Positions 11,930 to 24,776 of a DNA stretch of 64,000 nucleotides are shown piece after piece; position 1 is the stretch's first letter, and every line of letters starts with the position of its first letter. Source of the stretch: Piper betle (taxonomy: Eukaryota; Streptophyta; Magnoliopsida; Piperales; Piperaceae). Location: positions 86,307 through 150,306 of the forward strand of contig JAURVB010009280.1 in the NCBI GenBank assembly GCA_033002965.1, read 5' to 3'. The position numbers and the translations under genes were made by a program. A model generated the notes under the pieces. The model saw only the letters and a program-made list of their open reading frames with translations, did not search any database and was not told the DNA's origin.

Positions 11930-12840
11930 AGTTTGTTGCTTACTTTTCTTGCTCAATCTTAGAGAGTTTAAAGTGTTGCCACATCAGAAAAAGGTTCAAC
12001 GGGTAGCATTGCAAACCAATGAAGGTGCTTTTTAACATCAAGTTCTCCTATAGTCTGTTGGATGACTAAGAAAGAATCACCACAAACGAAGAGATGTTTT
12101 ACCTTGAAGTCAATTGCAAAAGTGAGACCAAGTAGTAAGGCTTCTTATTTGTGAGAATTATTAGTGCAAAATAATGTCAAACTATAAGCATAGAGGTGAA
12201 ATTGTCCATCCAGTTCCATTTGTTCTGCATCGACACCTCTACAATGCCCAACTTTGCCTCTAAGTCCAACAGTAACACCAATGTAGTAGGTTGTCCAACA
12301 TGAGAGAAATTGGTGGCACGTGAGATGGAAGTCTCAAAAACATTCTCTTGAGATGAAGGTGGAAGAACTACATCAATCTTAAGAGCCATTGTGTAGCATG
12401 TTCAGAGAGAGTAGGTTATTTCAATAAATACTTAACTGGGGTATCATAGATCACCAAGTAGATTGCATTTGTGAGAACGTAATGGTGTAGCTTTTGGGTT
12501 GTAAACATTAGCATGGAACAAGCTTTCTCAACTTTGAGTAATTCTTCTCCGTTTCGCTCATAAAATGGCTTAGTTAGTATATTGGTCTTTCCCATCCATG
12601 CTCATCTGCTTATACTAGAATGGTTGCTACCATAAAATTTGTATGGGAGACGAATAAGATGAATGGTATGTTAGGCACTAGGGCTAGAAGTGTTCAGATC
12701 TGTAGTAAATCTTCTTCAATGTTGGGGAAGAATTCCTGACACTCATCATTCCAAATAAAATTTTCTCTCTTCTTAAATATTTGTATCATGGGAATTATCT
12801 TTGCAGAAAGGTTCCAAATATGTGTTGAATGTAATTGATC
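11930..12840 (-). pseudogene. Decayed gypsy RT end and RNase H
   Basis: Minus-strand translation at about 12720-12840 gives FKKRENFIWNDECQEFF, the conserved RT-RNase H boundary of Ty3/gypsy elements. To the left, at about 11990-12180, an RNase H-like piece reads LTFAIDFKVKHLFVCGDS, resembling the second (archaeal-type) RNase H of Tat/Ogre elements. The frame is broken many times; only 12177-12389 stays open for 70 codons. No integrase is seen between it and the LTR fragment at its left. This is probably a deleted remnant of an old element; the link to that LTR is not proven. Confidence 0.55.
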
Positions 12841-13281
12841 TTGCACAAAAAGCTTTAAAGCTGTCAGAGAGAGGTCAGGGGTCCCATTTCATTGTTGGCT
12901 TGGAGTTTGATAGAACCAGTTTGGATTCCACGGTTGTGGACAAGAAGGCCATGAAAGTAACCAGATTACACATTGAATACATACATGCAAGGATTGAGCT
13001 TCAAGTCTGCCTACAATGTTGGAGAACTCATTATAGGGTGCCGAGCTGATCTTGGAGACCAGTGTTAGAACCATGTTTTCATGATTATGACCTTAGGTTC
13101 ATAAGTAGTAATTTATAATGGATGCATGACTATGGTGGGGTTGGGAAGAGAGCTGGACATATGTATGTAATTAAATAAATGTTTGGTTGATGATCGATCA
13201 ATTGTTTGGCAACTGAATGGTTTGGAAAGCTTGAAAAACTAGACATTGGAGTAAGCCAGATGGCGGGAATTGATTCCAACA
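12841..13281. other. Unassigned stretch before element B
   Basis: Nothing recognisable beyond possible continuation of the decayed RT region up to about 13040. The last bases (CAACA, 13277-13281) are the left flank of element B and a candidate target duplication, but its partner is lost with the truncated right LTR of B. Confidence 0.4.
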
Positions 13282-16188
13282 TGTAACACCCTATTTCAGT
13301 TCACCCGTGAACTGACTCGAAAATGTCACCAGTGACCGAACTATTTGCTAATCAATTGGATTCGGTTAAGCCAACCCAGATCTACCCTCAGTGTCTTAAG
13401 ATGATGATGTCACATGCAAAACATGGATGGGATGCTTGGGTTCTAACGTTGCCCTACATGTATGTCGTGACATACAAGTAAAAACAGAACAAAAGTAATA
13501 AATGGAAATCCAAAGAAAAATATCTATTTCTATAGAAAAATGGACAGAGTTTCTCCCTAAAAGAGCAATAGGGGCCGACCAGACCACAACAAGGAGATAT
13601 AAATATTTCTTCAAGATAATATAAAATATGACAATCTATCATGGTATTCAGTCATTATTGTTTCCATCTTCATCTAAGCAGAGTATGAGTTCCAAGGCTC
13701 CCTGTTTATTTACATTTATCTATTAGTTTCATAGGCAGCTTATCAAGATAAAACACAACATGATTATCATTCACACAACATACAACACCATCATTATACA
13801 ATACACATGGTAGGTACATGTGTGCGCAATTCTGTGTTGCTCCTCTGCAGTTCCGTGCTCTCATTCTCAAGAAAATCTGACACAAGAAAGCTAACCCTCC
13901 TGTTGGATAAAAGCCTCATATACTTCCTCAAGAACTTTCATAAGGGCAAAAATGGGAGCCGTCGACCTCAGGCAGCAGCGTCCCTATATCATTCTCTTTC
14001 AACCACATTCTATTTCCTTGGCCATTTAAACTATCTCTTTTCGCGGGAAAATCATTCTCTTTCGTCTTATCCCTCTACATCCTCCGTGTTACTCCTGGCC
14101 CTGAGTACACAAGTACTCTCAGGCATTCACCTTCAGTACCCTTTTACACAACAATTCTAGACATTCGCTACACAGCAGTACCCATAAACCTCCACACTTC
14201 TCCGGGTTTGAGGAAATCAAATGTGGAGTTGTCAAGATCCCGCGGAAATGGAGTGGATGCTCAATAGTTCCAGAGCCCGCTATCGACTAGCACATACCCG
14301 CTCACGTACCATGGATATCAATATTTTTGGCTTTGACTGGCACTTGCCCGCTCGCATAGCACGGTTGTCAAAACTACATAGATATAGGTCTCGGTAGGGA
14401 TTTATATAATTAGACCGAAGGCATTGTGAGCTAGATCTGAGTTTCGAAAACAAACTCGAGGGATCTCATCCTTGACCGTTATTAATCTGGAAATACGATC
14501 GGGTAAATGGCTTGTGTGAAGTGGGATATAATAAATCCACCACTCGACACATCCTCTTTCCTATTCTAAACAAAAACACGATAGAATGAGACAATTAATT
14601 GAGATCAAGTCCTAAACGAACCTAGCAGAAGCTCCAAGCACGTCCTCATGCTTAGGCGGCAAACATCTACTTCGTCCCTATACATCAAATCTAGAAGCTA
14701 ATGCCCGCTAACTGAATGATGCATCAAACTCATCATGATATCACACTCACAATGCAATCATGATCCATCAAATAATCATCAATAGAATATCCCTAGATCA
14801 CTCTATTCACACTGATTTTATTACATTTTTCTAAGCTACATTGTAGTCAATTATCACGCTCAAATTTAATTTACTTATTTAGATCACTAGCATTCATTCA
14901 CTATCAATCAAATCATGCAGATTGTCACTTCATCCATAATCAGGCATTAATCACAACAATTAATCAATCCTAGAATGTTGTGCTAATAAATATCAATTTT
15001 AAATAACTAAATTAGAGGTAATTATACCTCGCATCGTTGGCAATCCGCAACAGTTATGGTTTCGCCACGCGTCTTGGTGCTCAAATTCGGTGCTTAGCAG
15101 CATCCAAAGTTCGAATAGGTTTGACTGGATGAACTTTGAGGAAGGTCTCGAAAATTCTAGCAAATCCGATTTTCCAACAAGTCCCGACGGTTTTTGGTGG
15201 GTTTCGGCAGTTTTTGGTAGCTTCCTAGCAGTTTTCTGATGACTGTTGCTAGCGGCGGCTACTGGCAGGATGGTGGTGGTATGGGATACCGTTGGAACCG
15301 GCTTCGCAAGTCCAATGCATCAACAACAACGACGTGGTCGACAAAGGTAGTAGCTCGCCGAAAATGGCAGAAACAGAGGTGGCCGGTGGGTTATGGAGAT
15401 CCAGCTGATGTGGGTAGTGCTAAGCTCCACTCTCGTTGGGGATGGTCGCAAGAAGGGTTGAAGATGTCGAGGCAACCACTAGATTGTGGTAGCGACGGTT
15501 ACCGATGGCGGGATCGGCAACGGGAGCGAGCACGGTCACAGCGGCTTCTTCACGTCGAGGAGGCCGGGCGGTGGCCGAAGTTGCTCAGGGTGTCACGGTG
15601 ACGGCGTGGTGGTGCTTGGTGGTGTTGATAGGTGGCAGGGCGGCGTCACCGGTGGTGGCAACGACGAACAAAGGGGCGGTGAGGGTTTCGGGTGAGGAAG
15701 AGAAGTATTCGGGGGAAGGGGCGGGGTGCGGGATTTTGGGGAGAAGATGGTGTTAGGGTGTTTGGTGGCAAACTCATAAATAAAACTTGACTCTAGTCAA
15801 ACTCGAGTAAAAAGTAATAACCAACTCATAATAAATCCTTAAAAAATCCAAAAAATAGAGGGAAAATTTCATAAAATATATTACACACCATAACACTACA
15901 ATGACATGTTTTATAACTAATAACCCACCCAACTACCCTATTACGCGTCGTAATGAGTTATTTGGCCTAAAACTATTTCTATGATCAAATATATAAAAAA
16001 TATATATTGCATACTTTTATATACTCTAAAAACTCATTTCTCATCATCTTTCCAACATTATCATCATATACTCTCATCGCTCATAACTCACGGCTGGCCG
16101 CGACTCAGCACGCAGTTCATGAAATTGACTCGACTCAAACTGACTGGTTTGCTGTAGTAAAACTCTTACTCAAGTCATGGGTTTTATA
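13282..16188 (-). repeat. 3' LTR of element B (2907 bp)
   Basis: Starts TGTAACACCCTATTTCAG and ends GGGTTTTATA on the plus strand; the terminal CA has decayed to TA. A minus-strand polypurine tract (AAGGATGGAAGG, 16189-16200) lies immediately to its right, as expected for a 3' LTR. It aligns with LTR A but has the 520-bp segment once. It has a weaker version of the GC-rich block at 15230-15770, partly decayed. Confidence 0.88.
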
Positions 16189-16199
16189 ACCTTCCATCC

Positions 16200-17176
16200 T
16201 TAAAAAAATTTCATCCTCGAAGTTTTAACTAAGGAAGTTTCAAACTCATCCATAATCTAAAGAAAAATAATCTCTAGTAAGGTACATAGTTGTGAAGTTG
16301 ATTGCTCAAATATCTCCAGGTATCACTTATTCATCTAATCTTCACATTCCCATGTAGATTCTTCAACTCCTCTTCGAGTCCACTGCACTTGCACCAGGGG
16401 GACTTCTTTCCTTTGGAGACCCTTCACTCTGAGATCCACAATCCAAACTACATCTTTCAGATATGTCAGGTCTGGTTCTAGCTCTATCTCTCTGATGCTA
16501 ACATGAGAGTTGTCTGGATGGTATTTCTTTAGCATTGACTCATGGAAGACAACGTGCATAGCTGATAGGTGAGGCGGCAATGCTAGCCTATACGCCACTG
16601 GTCCATTGTGCTCAATCACGTCAAATGGTCAAATATATCCTGGACTGAGTTTCCTTCGCGTCCCTAGTCTCGTGTTTCCCTTAGTCGGAGAGACCTTTAG
16701 GAGAATGTGAGAAATGAACCTCACGTCTACCCTGACCAACTTAACATTTCTACTTGTCCTGAGCTACTCTCATTCTCCTCCTGATCCGCATCACCACTTC
16801 TTGTGTCTGTTGGATCATCTTTGGCCCAACTACTACTAGCTCGCTACCCTGTACCCAACAGACCAGGGAATGACATGGTTTGCCATATAGTGCTTCATAT
16901 GGTGCCATCCCTATCGTAGCCTGACAGCTATTGTTGTAGGAGAACTAAACTAGAGGTAGGTGTTCTTCCCAATTTCCTCTAAAATCTAAAATGCATGCTT
17001 GGAACAAATCATCTAGGATCTATATACTCCTCTCGGTCTGCCCATCTGTCTGTGGGTGAAAGGCGGTGTTGAATCTCGATTCAGTGCCCATAGCTACTTG
17101 GAAAGCCTTCCAAAATCGAGACGTGAACCTCGGATCCCTGTCTGATATGATCTCTCGTGGTACTCCATGTAGCCTG
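16200..17176 (-). pseudogene. Element B integrase core (part) and C-terminal tail
   Basis: The integrase C-terminal region is open at 16335-16619: YRLALPPHLSAMHVVFHESM, then VQVQWTRRGVEESTWECED, a chromodomain-like tail seen in gypsy chromoviruses. Near 17030-17160 minus-strand translation gives the catalytic segment [16 protein letters not shown] and [10 protein letters not shown], the second Asp and the Glu of the D,D(35)E triad. Frames are broken between these parts. The solo LTR inserted at 17176 separates this part from the integrase amino-terminal half at 19883-20571. Confidence 0.85.
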
Positions 17177-17575
17177 TGTAACGACCCGCCATTTTTCATG
17201 ATAATATTGTGGGCCTAACTGGCTAGGTGTTACTCAAAATTAAAGCAATTATGTCAAACATTATTAGAAATCATAACTTATAATAAAATCCCACAGTCTT
17301 GGACCGTTTCCCAGCAGCCACACTTATTCCTCAATTAAATAACAAAAAGGAGTCCTCATATTACTTTGCTCCATGCTCTAGTTGTCAATCATCTAATCTC
17401 GGATCTGCACACCAGCGGAGGCAATTCCACGTTAGTGATTACAACACTAAGTAGTATAATAGATAAAACAAACAAGTACATTCCACCATTTTCATATATT
17501 TATTTTAATATGCGGTGGAGCGATTCCGCTATACTCCAAAACAATGCGGAGGAGGTGTCCGCTGTGATCCGCACA

Positions 17576-18100
17576 CCCCGGCCGTAGCCTTTTTATGGGG
17601 AGGCTACCACTACCGTCTCCAGTGCCAGTGCCTCGCACACCCCGGCCGTAGCCTTTTTGTGGGGTAGCTATCACTGCACTCGGGTGATTGCTATGCCCCG
17701 TTTGTGGGGAAGCTCTCACTACCAATTCTAGTGTCAGTGCCTCGCACACCCCGGCCGTAGCCTTTTTATGGGGAGGCTATCACTGCACTCCAGTGCCAAT
17801 GCCTTGCACACCCCGGCCGTAGCCTTTTTGTGGGGCGGCTATCACTGCACTCAGGTGATCGCTATGCCCCGTTTGTGGGGAAGCTCTCACTGCCAACTCT
17901 ATCTAGTGCCAGTGCCTCACACACCCCGGCCGTAGCCTTTTTATGGGGTGGCTATCACTGCACTCAGTGCCAGTGCCTCACACACCCCGGCCGTAGCCTT
18001 TTTATGGGGCGGCAATCACTGCACTCTAGTGCGATGGAGGAATCGCTGTGCCTCACTCACCCCGGCCGTAGCCTTTTTATGGGGCGGCTATCACTACTCC
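17576..18100. repeat. Tandem hairpin repeat inside the solo LTR
   Basis: Seven copies of a unit starting CCCCGGCCGTAGCC, at 17576, 17640, 17749, 17811, 17924, 17985 and 18060. Spacing alternates between about 62 and about 110 bp because every second unit carries an extra segment with GCCCCGTTTGTGGGGAAGC. Most units contain GTAGCC, a loop, then GGCTAC or GGCTAT, able to form a stem-loop. Repeated peptides in frames through here are a by-product. Confidence 0.85.
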
Positions 18101-18814
18101 AAAACAATATCGATGCATTACAAGATTCACACACATAACACGACCCAGTGTCGGACTGAGTCAATTCTTTAACCTCGGTTGCACTTCGTGCATGGTGGTC
18201 GAATCTAGGCTCAGGCCGACCTAGGCTACCAACAAGGAAAATACGATGTTCTACCTATTATACGTACCTGACTTGCGGGTTCGTCCGACTGTAATCCGCT
18301 AACCCTAATATGAACGGGGCATAAAATTATACATTAGTATAATTTTACTCGCGTTGAAAATGCATGCAACTAAATATTTAATATATGCCACATTAATTAA
18401 TTTATTTAATTCGATAAGGTTCAACACTTCTTTATTTAATTAATTATGCTATCGCGTAATTTCTACGCGATTATCTTTTATTGATCCATTATTTTACTTT
18501 ACGAATTTATTATAAGAATAATCGTTTTATTTATCAAATATAACTTTTATATGATAAAGGTGAAGTCTCTATTAAATATTCCTCGTAACCCTTCAATTTA
18601 AGTTAATTGCTTTTAATCAGCCGATTAATTAATTACCGTTTATCGTGATCGAAATTTATTAATTTCATGTAATAATTTATAAATTTATTATTTTGACCAC
18701 TTAACTCATATTCCTTTAAATTAATTATTTCAATGATTTTAACACGAGTTGGTATTATTATTATGATTTTTAACTCAACCCATATCGAGTCAACCCGAAA
18801 TTACAAAACTGCCA

Positions 18815-18843
18815 TTCTTCTTCTTCTTCTTCTTCTTCTTCTC
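18815..18843. repeat. (TTC)n microsatellite
   Basis: About nine TTC units. They create a run of leucines in an accidental frame. Confidence 0.9.
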
Positions 18844-19882
18844 CCGTCACCATTCTTCTCTTCACCCAAAACCAGCACCAAGCTCTTCTCTTTCGACCAA
18901 AATCTAGATCCTATCCTTCACCCATTGTCTCCCTTTCCTAGCAACCAAATTAGCAGCAACAATCAAAGGGCGACTGCACCACCACAGCGACGAACCAGCA
19001 GCCATGGCGACCTCGACCTGCTGCTATGGCGACTCAGACGTGGCCAGCAGCACCGCCCCACGCGTCCCCTTCTTCCCGCACAACAACCCAACGCCCAGAA
19101 GAAGAGAAACACTACCCTACAGCGTGGTATATGCAACTGGTGGTGACGCAAACGCCATGGTGCTGTTGCTGCAATTCAGCAGGACGTGCTACCATCCTTG
19201 GCAATTTCAGCAGGACGTGCTACCATTCTTGGCTGTAAATTCTATGAAATCTCACCTTTAATTACTACAACATGAGTAAGGACGTTGATGCAGCAACTGA
19301 TTAGCAAAAGATTATGACTTGTTGCTGTAATTAATCACAAACACACAAGAATTGCTGCACGGCAGCAACTTATGTTCGTGGGTGAATTCCTGGTTCTAAT
19401 CCAGTTACATCCTCCCTTTTTCTTGTTGATTTCAGGTCTTAGTTTCCATGATTATCTTGTATTATAATCTTTGATCATATGTATGCATGCAAACTAAGAA
19501 GAAGAGAGGAAGAAACTTACCAAAACAATGGGGAAGCCGGCGTTTGTCCAAGGAGCTTATGTGCATGACGCCCCCCCCTCCTTCTCCTTATAAAATGAAA
19601 GAAGGCCTAGGGTTTATGAAAACACACTTCGTTGCCGGGTAAATGGGTAAGTGATACGGTTCACTTTACTAGTTTAAACGGTTAAATGGTATGGTTTACT
19701 TAACCAGGTAAAAATACTTAACCGGTTAACTAATACTTTCCACTTGACCGGGTAATTGATAATTAACCGGGTAGCGGGTAAATAATTTAAATAAATTCAT
19801 GGATACCAACGTTCGATCCCACCGCGTCGAATATATACATATATATATTTATTTAATTTTTTTTCCGGGTCTTTACAGCCTG

Positions 19883-20571
19883 ACTATCTGGTCTTTGTAC
19901 AGTGTGGCCAAAGTGGTCAGTGGGTAATCCATCCTGATTGGTATGAAATGTGCGCTCTTTGTGAGTCGATCTACTATGACCCATATTGTATCCTTTTGTG
20001 GGCAGGTCTTCGATAAATCGACTACAAAGTCATACATTATACTCTCCCACTTCTACTCTAGCACTTCCAATGGCTATAGCATTCCACCTGGGCGTACATG
20101 TTCAGATTTCACTTGTTGGCACACTAATCATCTAGCAACTGTGTTGTATACCTCTCTCTTCATTCCTAACTACCAATATGTTCATCAGACATTGTGGTCC
20201 ATTTTCACTCCACCTGAATGCATTGAGCATCTCGACGTGTGAGCTTCGTGAAGAATCATACGTCAAAGTCTAGGATACTCTGGAACATATGGCACAAAGA
20301 GTCGACTTCTAAGTCTAACTAATCCACCTTCATTTCTAGTCGATTCTGGATGTGTTCCCTGTTCCAACCATTGCCTAAACTGTGGATCTGCTTCCTGTAC
20401 AATCCTGATTTGCACAAGTACACTTGGCTAAATGGTAAGTCGTGCCATCATTCCAACTAACTGTTTCTGGCTTGTAGTCAACTGAGTAACTAATACTGCT
20501 ACCAATCTTGCGGAGTGTGAGACTCCTGGCCTCCTGCTCATTGCATCTGCTACCACATTCACTTTGCCATC
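19883..20571 (-). pseudogene. Element B integrase amino-terminal region and RNase H-integrase linker
   Basis: It continues the integrase on the other side of the solo LTR. Plus-strand text at 20340-20571 aligns base for base with the left edge of element A (1-160), the sequence between RNase H and integrase (for example GCCATCATTCCAACTAACT against GCCATCATCCCAACTAACT). Translation of 19883-20340 is heavily interrupted. Element C enters at 20577, inside the RNase H end. Confidence 0.75.
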
Positions 20572-20576
20572 GTGGT

Positions 20577-21620
20577 TGTTTGATTAACTCAATAACATGC
20601 AAGTACACATGGTCAGAACAAGTAATATAAGGATGAATTTAAGTATCATCCTACAGAGAGATGAATTTCCTTAAATTAATTAAAATAAATGAAATTATGA
20701 ACAAAATAAAAAGAACGACTTAACTAAATCTAAGTAATAACTTTAAATTAAATTAAAAAGTTATAATGATAAAACTCGTTCTAAAGTCGTATTTCCCTTA
20801 ACTTGAATTTAATATTCATCACATCTTACTCTTATCTTTTATTCTCTTAAATTGCCGATCTAGGAGAATTATATGACATGGTGGCTCCCACTCCTTCATG
20901 CGTCTATTATTTCATCTCAATTTCTACCTTCTAATGATAATTAATTAATCAACAAAATAATGCATTAAGGTTTGCCATCCAATCGTATACGGTCTTGTGT
21001 ATCTCCCGACCACAAAACAAACAAGTCAAAAAACTTGTCGTATGATGAATTATCAATGACTAATCTAACTGATTTCTCCCGAAATCTAATTAAACCTCAT
21101 AATTTAAGTAATAGGTAATTAGTCTACTCTTAGCATTAAGAACATGATAATTCAAGCAATTTAATTGAATAAAAGAGTAAGAGGTTGAAATGTAATCAAT
21201 TAAACCATGTTAAATTCCATTCTTCTCTAGAACAAAATAAAGAATTGATGCATAATAAAAATAGAAAACATTATAAAGAAGAAACTACTTCTTATTATGA
21301 GAGGAAAAGAATTACATAAAGTAGAACTACTTCTATGTCAAGAGTTAAGATATCCCAAATAACAAAAGACCACCCCTTTATATAGAAGATGAGATACCCA
21401 GGAGATAGAAGAATTCAATGAAAGATTCCACAACTCAATGTAGTCTAATTGATTATGATGTTTGATGAAGTTTCCAACTCCCCGACTTACTCAAATCCCG
21501 CTAAAGCTATGCATATTCACCTTCATTGAGCTTTGTCAACACCATAAATTGTAGCCATCAATGGGTGGGGTAAATATTAAAAACATGGGTAAATATTGTA
21601 TACTTTAAACACATAACGCA
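20577..21620 (-). repeat. 3' LTR of element C (1044 bp)
   Basis: Plus strand TGTTTGATTAACTC to ...AACACATAACGCA. To its right, minus-strand TAAGTTTGGAGG (21621-21632) is the polypurine tract. Against the 5' LTR (28212 onward) it lacks about 160 bp near its right end. Confidence 0.88.
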
Positions 21621-21950
21621 CCTCCAAACTTAAACTTTGTGCGTCCCGAGCAAAATATCATAACCAAAAAATTTTTTTTACTACACAAAAATACTTAGTC
21701 CTCATTATATTCTCATATGATTTTTAATCAAGCTATCTAAAGGTAACAAGATGTCAATTAAATTAAAAATTCTCTTTCATCAATCACACCCTAATGATGA
21801 AGGTTGTGTGTGTGTGTGTGTGTGAAGATAATCCTTTTGCTTATCTTTCACATTTGCGACAAGAAAATAACACAATGGCTCATGTTTAAATATGTTTTTC
21901 ATTTGCCTTCATCTCCACTAATGTAAGTGTTTATTTTTGGTTTTTTTAAA

Positions 21951-22375
21951 GAGTAGCCAGCTTTACCTTTTGACGCAAACCCCCATAATTAATAAGTTAT
22001 GAAGGCCCGGTTACTCAGTTACCCCCATAATTACTGAGTTACAAAGGCCCGATTACTCAGCAAAGTAGTCTTTACTCTAATTTATTCACTTTTTTTTTTT
22101 TAATTAAAGAGTAGCCAGCTCTACCTTTTGACATGAACCCCCATAATTACTATGCTACGAAGGCCCGGTTACTTAGCAAAGTGTCAATATGCAAACAAAG
22201 ATAACTAGCTTTACCTGTTGACGCTAAGCCTCATAATTACTAAGTTACGAAGGCCTGATTACTTAGCAAAGTGCCAATATGCAAAGAGAGATAACTAGTT
22301 TTACCTTTTGATGCGAACCCCCACAATTACTAAGTTAGAAAGGCCCAGTTACTCAGCAAAGTAGTTATTGCTCGA
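21951..22375. repeat. Tandem repeats of about 80-110 bp in the 3' non-coding region of C
   Basis: Four to five imperfect copies carry AGTAGCCAGCTTTACC or ATAACTAGCTTTACC, CCCCCATAATTACT and AAGGCCCGGTTACTCAGC. They sit between the integrase and the 3' LTR where Athila elements have long untranslated or env-like sequence. No ORF runs through them. An AT-rich tract around 22086-22106 interrupts the array. Confidence 0.75.
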
Positions 22376-22705
22376 ATTTATTCATTTTTGTTTCTATTTT
22401 CGTTTGTTTTTTTAGAAGAAAAAAAATACTAGGACAAACCTAAAACAACCAGAGCCGTCATGCAAATTCTTATGATTAAAAGATTTTTCCTATCGTAAAA
22501 CATTCATTGAAATCATCGAAACCAAAGGATTGTGAAAATAATATAAGGTAGAAAACCAATTCTTGAATGCAATCATCTACTCAGTTCATCCCTCATATTA
22601 ATTAATCAAAATTTCCCAAGAAAGGTAAGACTAATTCACATATATCTATCTAATGAACCAATGTACTAATATATTGTTGCATAATAAAATTTTTACACTA
22701 AACTA

Positions 22706-22707
<2 letters not shown>

Positions 22708-22753
<46 letters not shown>
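22708..22753. repeat. (TA)n microsatellite, about 22 units
   Basis: Near-perfect TA run in the 3' non-coding part of C. The corresponding place in element G (63125-63138) has only a few units. Confidence 0.95.
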
Positions 22754-22755
<2 letters not shown>

Positions 22756-22997
22756 AAACATGAATTGTACATGAACAATATGCACAAAATTAAGGCATCC
22801 CCCGCACCTAAACTAAACATTGTCCTGAATGTTGAAAAAAATAAATATAAAAATAAAGAGAAAGAAGTAAAAGAGAACTCCCTCAACCAATTAATCGGTG
22901 GATGATTATCATGAATAATTGAATTTGCACTTGACCCATTCTTGGGTTGCCTCCTAAGAAGTGCTTGGTTTAACGTCTACAGCCAAACGCCTATTTC

Positions 22998-23993
22998 TCA
23001 TTCTTTATTTAATGTGATGGAAGACTTCCAAAGTTGCTCCCCTTCATAGTAGTGTTTCAGTCTAAATCCATTAACTTTAAATGATTGATCCCCTTGTTCA
23101 GTGTTAATTCCAATTGCATCATGTGGAAATATTGTTTGTACTATGTAAGGACCAGACCATCTTGATTTCAATTTTCCTTTGAAAATTTTCAACCTTGAGT
23201 CATATAACAATACCTTTTGTCCAGGAGAAAATGGTTTAGAAGCAATTCTTTGATCATGCCATGCTTTGCATTTTTCCTTATAGATCTTAGCATTTTCATA
23301 AGAAGCTCTCATAATTTCTTCTAATTCAATAAGTTGTTGTAGTCTCATTTTTCCACATGTTTCCAAGTCAAAATTCAATTCCTTAATGGCCCAAAAAGCT
23401 TTATGCTCTAATTCTAGGGGAAGATGACAAGCCTTTCCAAACACTAATTGATAAGAGGACATGCCAATTGGTGTCTTGAAAGCTATTCTATAAGCCCATA
23501 GAGCATCATCTAACCGAATAGACCAATCCTTTCTATTACCTTTTACTACCTTCTCTAGAATTTTAAGAATCTCTCGATTGGATACTTCAGCCTGGCCATT
23601 AGTTTGTGGATGGTAAGCGGTGGCAACCTTATGTTTCACTCCATACTTAGCCAATAAAGCTTCAAATTACCTATTGCAAAAGTGAGACCCTCCATCACTA
23701 ATGATTGCCCGAGGTGTACCAAATCTGGTAAAGATATTCTTCTTTAAAAACTTAACCACCACCTTGGCATCATTCGATGGTAAAGCTACTGCTTCAACCC
23801 ATTTAGAAACATAATCGACAGCTAAAAGAATATAAGTGTTAGAGTTTGATGGAGGAAAAGGACCCATAAAATCTATACCCCATACATCAAATAATTCCAC
23901 TTCAAGAATAGAGTTGAGAGGCATTTTGTTTTTCCTTGACAGATTTCCAGCCTTTTGACAGCTGATCACATCTCTCAATAAAATGTCTTGCAT
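22998..23993 (-). pseudogene. Element C integrase core and C-terminal domain
   Basis: 23667-23993 encodes the first two catalytic acids: [14 protein letters not shown] and [12 protein letters not shown] stop at about 23664-23667 interrupts, then 22998-23654 continues in another open piece (218 codons) with [17 protein letters not shown], holding the catalytic Glu. Next comes [15 protein letters not shown], and the C-terminal [19 protein letters not shown] and SRWSGPYIV. All three catalytic acids are present, so loss of function comes from the stop and an upstream frameshift. The same C-terminal motif occurs, rejoined, in the fused ORF of G. Confidence 0.9.
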
Positions 23994-24776
23994 CTTTAAA
24001 TAGTGTAGGCCAAAATAATCCTGATTGGAGAACTTTCATCGTTGTCCTAGTACTTCCAAAGTGCCCGCCATAATCTGTTGAGTGACAATGATGAAGTATG
24101 GACTCCATTTCATCTTTTGGTACACATCTTCTTATCATCCCATCAGCACATTGCTTGAAGAGAAGAGGGTCATCCCAAAAATATGACTTAGCCTCATGAA
24201 GAAATCGTTTCTTTTGTTGAAAGTTCAAGTCCGGTGGCATCTTCCCACTCACCAAGTAATTTGCTAAATCAGCAAACCATGGGACAACACCACTTGCAAT
24301 GGCCAATATATTTTCATCAGGGAAAACCTCATTCATGGGTGGATTATCCTTAACGTTGTATGTTTTGCTCAACCAAGAAAGGTGGTCCACTACAACATTC
24401 TCGCTTACTTTCTTGTCCTTAATCTCGACATCAAATTCCTGCAATAAAAGAACCTAACAGATTAGCCTAGGTTTGGAATCTCTCTTAGACAAAAGGTATT
24501 TTATAGCAGCATGATCAGTATATACAATAACCTTTGAACTTAGCAAATATGATCTAAACTTATCAACAACATGCACTACTTCTAACAATTCTTTTTCAGT
24601 TGTAGTATAATTGCTTTGTGTATCATTCAATGTCTTACTAATGTAGTAGATAACATTTAAAATGTGCCCTTCCTTTGGCCTAATACAACACCTATCGCAT
24701 GGTCACTAACATCACACATTAATTCAAAAGGTCATGACTAATCCAGTGCAATCACAATGGGAGTTGAAATCAATTT
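23902..24776 (-). pseudogene. Element C RNase H end and integrase zinc-binding domain
   Basis: At about 24445-24560 minus-strand translation gives VYTDHAAIKYLLSKRDSKPR, the end of RNase H. 23902-24444 begins with the RNase H tail FDVEIKDKKVSENVVVDHLS and continues into the integrase HHCC finger: HCHSTDYGGHFGSTRT and FIERCDQ. The last Cys of the finger falls in another frame (23667-23993), so a frameshift near 23960 cuts the finger. A further break near 24440 separates the RNase H halves. Confidence 0.82.

Larger units (their letters stand above)
17177..19877 (-). mobile_element. Solo LTR of the D family (2701 bp, TSD GCCTG)
   Basis: Plus-strand ends TGTAACGACCCGCC and CCGGGTCTTTACA, flanked by GCCTG on both sides (17172-17176 and 19878-19882). 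Its minus strand matches the D LTR: both begin TGTAAAGACCCGG and end in GGCGGGTCGTTACA, and both share the hairpin repeat array. No PBS, polypurine tract or coding sequence is attached, so it is a solo LTR left by LTR-LTR recombination. It is over 1 kb longer than D's 3' LTR, with extra sequence at about 18310-19500. A minus-strand TATA box (ATTTTATAAGG, 19587-19597) matches the one in D. Confidence 0.92.

Noticed and set aside
17830..18172. Frames with repeated peptides such as HPGRSLFMGR
   Set aside because: They are translations of the hairpin tandem array inside a solo LTR, and several frames are open at once. No start context or family supports a protein.
18733..19146. 137-codon frame with an N-terminal Leu run resembling a signal peptide
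   Set aside because: The leucines come from a (TTC)n microsatellite, and the frame lies in the solo LTR.
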